Origin: Clostridiales bacterium DTU089
Lineage (GTDB): Bacteria > Bacillota > Clostridia > Oscillospirales > Acutalibacteraceae
Assembly (NCBI GenBank): GCA_001513045.1
Contig: LFSB01000012.1
Span: 34,023 to 98,022 of the forward strand
DNA length: 64,000 bases
Reading direction: 5' to 3'
Shown piece after piece: positions 60,094 to 64,000 of the stretch (its first letter is position 1; each line of letters begins with the position of its first letter). Both the position numbers and the translations under genes were made by a program. The notes below the pieces were generated by a model. It did not search any database, was not told the origin of the DNA, and saw only the letters and a program-made list of their open reading frames with translations.

Positions 60094-60117
60094 TGTTGTA
60101 AAAATGTTATAAAACTC
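60094..60117. repeat. Subterminal repeat at the right island end
   Basis: 24 bases match 30491-30514 with one difference. ATGTTATC is also present at about 60085. The pair lies inside both ends of the island and could be an integrase arm site. The rest of 60077-60251 shows no gene. Confidence 0.5.
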
Positions 60118-60251
60118 TCCCGCGAGCTGATTTGGGGCGATATATGAGATTATGACGAGAAACATAAAAGCTCTTATTCCATGCGGCTCTGAGGCATAGC
60201 AACATAACGATTTATGTGAGGTTATGAGCCCTTTTACCCCGTTTTTTATGC

Positions 60252-60342
60252 CTCGAAATCATAAAATTTTGAGCGTGCCGATGACATAAATTGAATACGG
60301 AGAGGTATCGAAGTGGTCATAACGGGGCTGACTCGAAATCAG
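60252..60342. repeat. Right copy of the 91-bp direct repeat (attR-like), with a truncated tRNA-Ser
   Basis: Identical to 30177-30267. It ends in the anticodon stem. The sequence after it (from 60343) is not the 3' half of a tRNA, so this copy is a tRNA fragment. The 148 bases up to the next tRNA hold only AT-rich sequence and a promoter-like stretch similar to the one before 30224. Confidence 0.88.
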
Positions 60343-60490
60343 CATTTCACTTTGGTAAGCTGATCTCCGTTTATCCAGTGTTCATGCGGTTTCCCAGAAT
60401 TTTAAAAACTCAATAATTTTTGTTTTCTCTTCATCTTTTCTCTTCTTTTTCCGTAGGTCAATTTTGAGACAGATGAGTTGAAATATACAC

Positions 60491-60579
60491 GGAGAGGTAT
60501 CGAAGCGGTCATAACGGGGCTGACTCGAAATCAGTTTGAGAGCAATCTCACGCGGGTTCGAATCCCGCCCTCTCCGCCA
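60491..60579 (+). tRNA. tRNA-Ser (anticodon CGA), second copy, with encoded CCA
   Basis: Same 5' half and anticodon loop (CTCGAAA) as 30224-30312. The variable arm (GAGAGCAATCTC) and T-arm (CGGGTTCGAATCCCG) differ but still pair. GCCA ends the gene. It forms the left border of a second element whose integrase lies 180 bases downstream, and its 3' half may have been supplied by that element. Confidence 0.95.
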
Positions 60580-60586
60580 AAAAGCC

Positions 60587-60626
60587 AGTCTGCAAGCGGG
60601 TTCCAGCCGCTTGCAGACTTTTTTCT
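60587..60626 (+). terminator. Terminator of the second tRNA-Ser
   Basis: AGTCTGCAAGCGG pairs with CCGCTTGCAGACT around 7 bases and is followed by a run of T. Confidence 0.88.
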
Positions 60627-60760
60627 TTTCAAGCGGCAACTGATTTTTCTCCTCATTTTGAGGCTTTTCTCTTCATGTTTGAGCCGATATACGCCCACAA
60701 ACAGCAAAAACACATGGGTGCGAATTACTGCTTATATAAAGAACGCTTTTTGCGTTCTTT

Positions 60761-61939
60761 TTATGTCACAGATACCAGCGCATCACTCATCCCTGTAAGC
60801 ATAGCCTGTGCGGAATTGAGCTTTGAATTGTAATCCAGATGAGCATAAATATTGGCAGTGGTAGAAAAATCGCTGTGGCCGAGCCATTCCTGAATCTGCT
60901 TCATCGGAACGCCGTTTTTTAGCAACAGCGAAGCACAGGTGTGACGAAGGTCATGGAAACGGATATGTCGCATATCATTCTTTTCCAGCAACTTTGAAAA
61001 AGCATTTGTGAGGTATCCGGGTTTGATGATATTACCCATTTCATCCACACAGATATAATCTACATACTTCTTGTTGTAACACTTTCCGCATACCCGCTTA
61101 TATTCTTTTTGCAGTTCCAAACGTTCAAGAAGCATCGTTTTGAATTGCGGAATTAACGGAAGTGTTCTTCTGCTGGATTTTGTTTTAGTTGTATCCGCTG
61201 CTACTTCTATTTTTTTGCCGTCCACCATACAGGTTGTAAGCGTATGCTGAATCGCAATCGTGTTATTTACAAAATCAAAAGCGTCCCATTTCAACCCCAA
61301 CACTTCGCTTCTCCGCAAGCCGTAGAAAGATGCCAAAACAATTGGAAGCTCCAGCTTGCTGCCTTTGGCTGCTTCAAAAAGCTGCTGTAATTCTTCTTCG
61401 CTGTAGAAGTTGCCTTGAAAAGCATTTTTCTTTGGTCTGTCAACCCGATCAACCGGATTACTTGCGATCAGTTCCGTTTTTACAGCATATTTCATTGCTC
61501 TGTGAATAATGGCATGATAGTGAATAACGGAATTGGCTTTTACTCTTTCAAGTTCACTGAGGTAGAAATTCTGAATATTACTGGGTTTCACATCCTTTAG
61601 TTTCAAATTCATAGGTTTGAAATACGGAATGATGATCTTATTTGTCATCATGGAATAGGATGAGTATGTCGTGATTTTAATCGTCGATTTTGCCACGGCA
61701 AGCCACAGCGTCATAAAATCCGTAAAAAGCATATCTGATGAAGTCAAAGACTTTACCGGTTCTTCCGGTGGTATAAAATCCTTACGAGCATCACGAAGCA
61801 TAGCTTCCGCTTTCTTTTTGTTTCCCTTTACGGGAAGCTTGGTTGTAACCCATTTTGATTTACTCTTTCCATTTGTTCCGGGATAGCATAAGACCATATA
61901 AAATATGCCATTCTTTTCTTGCAGATGTCCTGCTACCAT
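60761..61939 (-). CDS. int: Tyrosine recombinase (integrase) of the second element
   Basis: 392 residues. ATG 61939 has AAAGGAGG eight bases upstream, better than the ATG-containing extension to 61969. Catalytic motifs are FYGLRRSEVLGL, FHDLRHTCASLLL, WLGHSDFSTT and IYAHLDY. It has the same type as 56739-58016 but is clearly diverged. Its 3' end faces tRNA-Ser 60491-60579. A hairpin AAAGAACGC/GCGTTCTTT lies 20 bases beyond its stop. Confidence 0.93.
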   Translation of the reverse strand: MVAGHLQEKNGIFYMVLCYPGTNGKSKSKWVTTKLPVKGNKKKAEAMLRDARKDFIPPEEPVKSLTSSDMLFTDFMTLWLAVAKSTIKITTYSSYSMMTNKIIIPYFKPMNLKLKDVKPSNIQNFYLSELERVKANSVIHYHAIIHRAMKYAVKTELIASNPVDRVDRPKKNAFQGNFYSEEELQQLFEAAKGSKLELPIVLASFYGLRRSEVLGLKWDAFDFVNNTIAIQHTLTTCMVDGKKIEVAADTTKTKSSRRTLPLIPQFKTMLLERLELQKEYKRVCGKCYNKKYVDYICVDEMGNIIKPGYLTNAFSKLLEKNDMRHIRFHDLRHTCASLLLKNGVPMKQIQEWLGHSDFSTTANIYAHLDYNSKLNSAQAMLTGMSDALVSVT

Positions 61940-62044
61940 ATTGTTTTCCTCCTTTGATATGTAGCACAAATTGGACTACTGCCGTTGACCACCTATATTG
62001 TAATCGGATTCAGCGAAATAGTCCAATGTGCGATAATTGATTAA

Positions 62045-62266
62045 TTAAGCTGTTTGCATATTCAGCTTCAAGAAGCAAAGCAAATGCACTTTCGGAATAC
62101 GATATGCTCTGCCGACCTTCATGTTTTGAATTTTTCCGTCTTTTATGAGCTTATAACCTGTTTTAGAACTTACCCCGAGTGCACTGCTCATTTCTTCTAC
62201 TGTAAGAATATCTGGATAGTCCTTGAGCACGATTTGATATATTTCTTTAAAGTTCAACTGCTTCAC
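62045..62266 (-). CDS. Excisionase / MerR-type HTH protein of the second element
   Basis: 73 residues: DILTVEEMSSALGVSSKTGY then KLIKDGKIQNMKVGRAYRIP is the HTH_17 excisionase pattern. It lies 105 bases upstream of the integrase gene, matching the arrangement at 56500-56727. Confidence 0.85.
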   Translation of the reverse strand: MKQLNFKEIYQIVLKDYPDILTVEEMSSALGVSSKTGYKLIKDGKIQNMKVGRAYRIPKVHLLCFLKLNMQTA

Positions 62267-62312
62267 CTTCCTTAAAATTGAACGCCTGTATCAAAAAATA
62301 AAATACAGGGGC

Positions 62313-62657
62313 TTATAGATTCAAGCTGATCGCCAGAGCACGATTCACTTTTTCCATAACAGATTCATCAAGAATTGTTTTACGGTTCAAAAGTCTTGTT
62401 TTATCAATTGTCCGTATCTGCTCCAACAGAATAATGGATTGTTTTTCAAGACCATAAGCATCTTCAATGAGTACATGCGTTGGAATCTTAGTTTTTGTGA
62501 GCGTAGCGGTAATTGCCGCCACAATGACGGTTGGGCTGAATTTATTTCCAACATTGTTCTGTATGATAAGTACTGGTCTGTGCCCACCTTGCTCTGAGCC
62601 GACCACAGGGCTTAAATCTGCAAAATAGACTTCCCCGCGCAAATATGTTTGGTTCAC
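62313..62657 (-). CDS. MazF/PemK-like toxin of the second element, GTG start
   Basis: 114 residues. GTG 62657 has GGGAGG nine bases upstream. An ATG at 62678 would overlap that signal. [33 protein letters not shown] and [20 protein letters not shown] give a normal-length MazF core. It is the counterpart of 55960-56487 without the cysteine extension. No antitoxin gene is adjacent. Confidence 0.87.
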   Translation of the reverse strand: MNQTYLRGEVYFADLSPVVGSEQGGHRPVLIIQNNVGNKFSPTVIVAAITATLTKTKIPTHVLIEDAYGLEKQSIILLEQIRTIDKTRLLNRKTILDESVMEKVNRALAISLNL

Positions 62658-62809
62658 GATGTATGACCTCCCTTTCATGAAATAGGCAGAAAGCTGCCTA
62701 TGTACGCCATACAACAAAACAAATAATTAAGGTCGTAAAGATATAAACAAAACATCTTTGTTTCAATAAACCCGTCTTGTTGTATGGCTTATGGTTAAAC
62801 ACAAACCAA

Positions 62810-63090
62810 TTTGTCCTCGACACCCCGGTTTGTTGTGTTTAGATAGTAAACACAGGGAAGTCATCAAGCGGCTGGCAGCAAAGAACGAAAGTCCTTAACC
62901 AGCTCCACGGGAGTTTCACCCCAACTGTGGTTCTCACAGAGCCGCCCTCATTGCCTGCGACGGATCACGGTGTAGTACCGCTTCACGCTCGGACTGTGAC
63001 TGGACGGGAGTATCATTAGCCCCATTGCCGGTTATCGCCGTATCGGGAGCTGCCCGATACTCATAGCAAACTGTTATCGCTCTCTGGAAT
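62810..63090 (+). ncRNA. Conserved non-coding segment, copy B
   Basis: It starts TTTGTCCTCGACACCCC and has GGCTGGCAGC, CCGCCCTCATTG, GCGACGGATCACGG, ACCGC and CTGTGACTGG in the same order as copy A (55208-55452, minus strand). Frames contain early stops. The whole 62658-63318 gap has no gene otherwise. Relative to the sigma-like and toxin genes it is antisense, as in copy A. Role unknown. Confidence 0.55.
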
Positions 63091-63318
63091 TCTGGTGAAC
63101 GCAGATAAAATGAATGTGGGATCTGGTCATTCCAATTTCAGAATCATGGCGCAGCTGCTAAAGTGGCTTATGCTCATCACAAAAGCAATGGGAATGTGCT
63201 TGATGAATGGGTATTCAGTTGTGAAAGATCAAACCCATTCATCACTACCAAAAGAATGGGTGAAGGTTTTTGTCCCTTCACCCAATAGCCGCTGAGAAAC
63301 CCCGGTTTTCCCCTCAGT

Positions 63319-63741
63319 CTAAAAAAGTTTTTTAATTTTTTCTTTGAGTCTGTCCAATCGTCGGTAAACAGCTTTGTCAGTAAGCCTTAGAATCCCGGCG
63401 ATTTCATGTGGGGAGTAGCCGTTGATTTTATAAACAGCTATCTGCAAAGTAATTTTGTCTACCATTAAAAGAGCTTGATACAGCCACCGATTATCAACAT
63501 TGTCCAATAAATCCTGAACACTGCGAATCTCAGAATGAGCTTCATCTGACGGTTGATTTTCGTATGTATCAATGTCATTTTTACGCTCATAATACCGTCT
63601 GTCTGATTTAAACATTTCCCAATCATCCGTACGGAGTTCTGCGATAGATTCTTCACTAAATCCAAGGCGTCTTAAATCAGCCTCTTCCTTTTCTTTGATT
63701 TTGCGCCATTCATTTTCCGCGCTTGCTTTGTTGTAAGCCAT
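63319..63741 (-). CDS. Sigma-70-like region 4 protein of the second module
   Basis: 140 residues from ATG 63741 (TTGGAGG upstream). The N-terminal 90 residues are charged and helical. ALLMVDKITLQIAVYKINGY and SPHEIAGILRLTDKAVYRRL form the sigma-type HTH. It is the counterpart of 54538-55041. It would be the first gene of the module's leftward operon. Confidence 0.8.
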   Translation of the reverse strand: MAYNKASAENEWRKIKEKEEADLRRLGFSEESIAELRTDDWEMFKSDRRYYERKNDIDTYENQPSDEAHSEIRSVQDLLDNVDNRWLYQALLMVDKITLQIAVYKINGYSPHEIAGILRLTDKAVYRRLDRLKEKIKKLF

Positions 63742-63847
63742 AATCTTTCCTCCAATCAATCTGAATTTTTTAGATTTCAAATCGAAGTGGAGGACCGCGG
63801 CAACCGCTTAAAGCAAACAGCTTGTCCTGTTTTTTTGCATAACAAAA

Positions 63848-63892
63848 AGAGCCAAATTTAACTCTTGAATTCAAGAGTATGAATTTGGCTCT
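63848..63892. terminator. Nested palindromic hairpin
   Basis: AGAGCCAAATT (63848-63858) pairs with AATTTGGCTCT (63882-63892) and encloses the perfect palindrome ACTCTTGAATTCAAGAGT. It could terminate transcription entering from the right or be a regulator site. The remaining bases to 64000 hold no recognisable gene. Confidence 0.5.
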
Positions 63893-64000
63893 ACGATTGG
63901 TTATATTTATATAAACAGGAAATGGGTCGTCAATATAATTTGATATGATCCCCTTAGAGTAGACAGTGGAAATAAAAAAACACTGCTACGGAAAGGGGAT

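Noticed and set aside
63943..64000. Possible insertion-sequence end (GTAGACAGTG and CACTGCTAC form an imperfect inverted repeat)
   Set aside because: Too close to the window edge. No transposase or second end is visible, so the call cannot be supported.

Overview
The window looks like the chromosome of a spore-forming Clostridia, most likely Oscillospirales / Ruminococcaceae-like. The evidence is a Firmicutes-type rimP-nusA-ylxR-L7Ae-infB-rbfA-nrnA-truB-ribF operon, SpoIIE, a CotJC-like manganese catalase, a BceRS/BceAB-type peptide-detoxification module, consensus TTGACA/TATAAT promoters and strong AGGAGG ribosome binding sites, often with TTG or GTG starts. Species cannot be named from sequence alone.

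Region 1 (1-29.4 kb) is host backbone. The transcription/translation operon runs leftward from a consensus promoter at 7833-7862, through a leader hairpin, and off the left edge inside ribF. Next come a serine hydrolase, a DUF6514-like small protein, a PadR regulator with a palindromic operator and its partner membrane protein, a ceramidase-like hydrolase, a CvrA-type cation/proton antiporter, a methyltransferase, a methyltransferase-TetR fusion behind a perfect palindromic operator, a GNAT acetyltransferase, the Bce-type module with a recognisable BceR site, SpoIIE, an OmpR-type two-component pair and a Mn-catalase.

Region 2 (29.7-30.3 kb) is a tRNA-Ser(CGA) locus preceded by 220-222 bp tandem repeats that carry degenerate tRNA-Ser 5' ends. 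Region 3 (about 30.3-60.3 kb) is a mobile island bounded by a perfect 91-bp direct repeat (30177-30267 and 60252-60342, offset 30,075 bp) that includes the 5' half of tRNA-Ser. It has plasmid-like ParA/ParB, a surface protein fused by deletion to remains of a conjugation protein, several truncated genes, an XRE/ImmA regulator pair with two matching operators, and an integration module (sigma-like protein, resolvase-like protein, MazF-like toxin, excisionase-like protein, tyrosine integrase). I see no relaxase, coupling protein or VirB4, so it appears to be a decayed integrative element.

Its cargo (37.9-51.5 kb) is the most interesting part. It is a compact, AT-richer, co-directional nine-gene operon: PAPS-reductase/DndC-like Fe-S protein, DUF4007 protein, 1209-residue P-loop ATPase, cysteine desulfurase (DndA-like), PLD-helicase, 55-residue small protein, DndD-like SMC ATPase and two uncharacterised proteins. 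This looks like a DNA sulfur-modification (phosphorothioation-type) and restriction system that is not the standard DndABCDE-FGH set. A frameshifted scrap of a type I HsdR and a WYL regulator follow it.

Region 4 (60.49-64 kb) starts with a second tRNA-Ser(CGA), followed in the opposite orientation by a second, paralogous integration module belonging to another element that runs off the right edge. The two modules share a conserved non-coding segment of about 250-280 bp.
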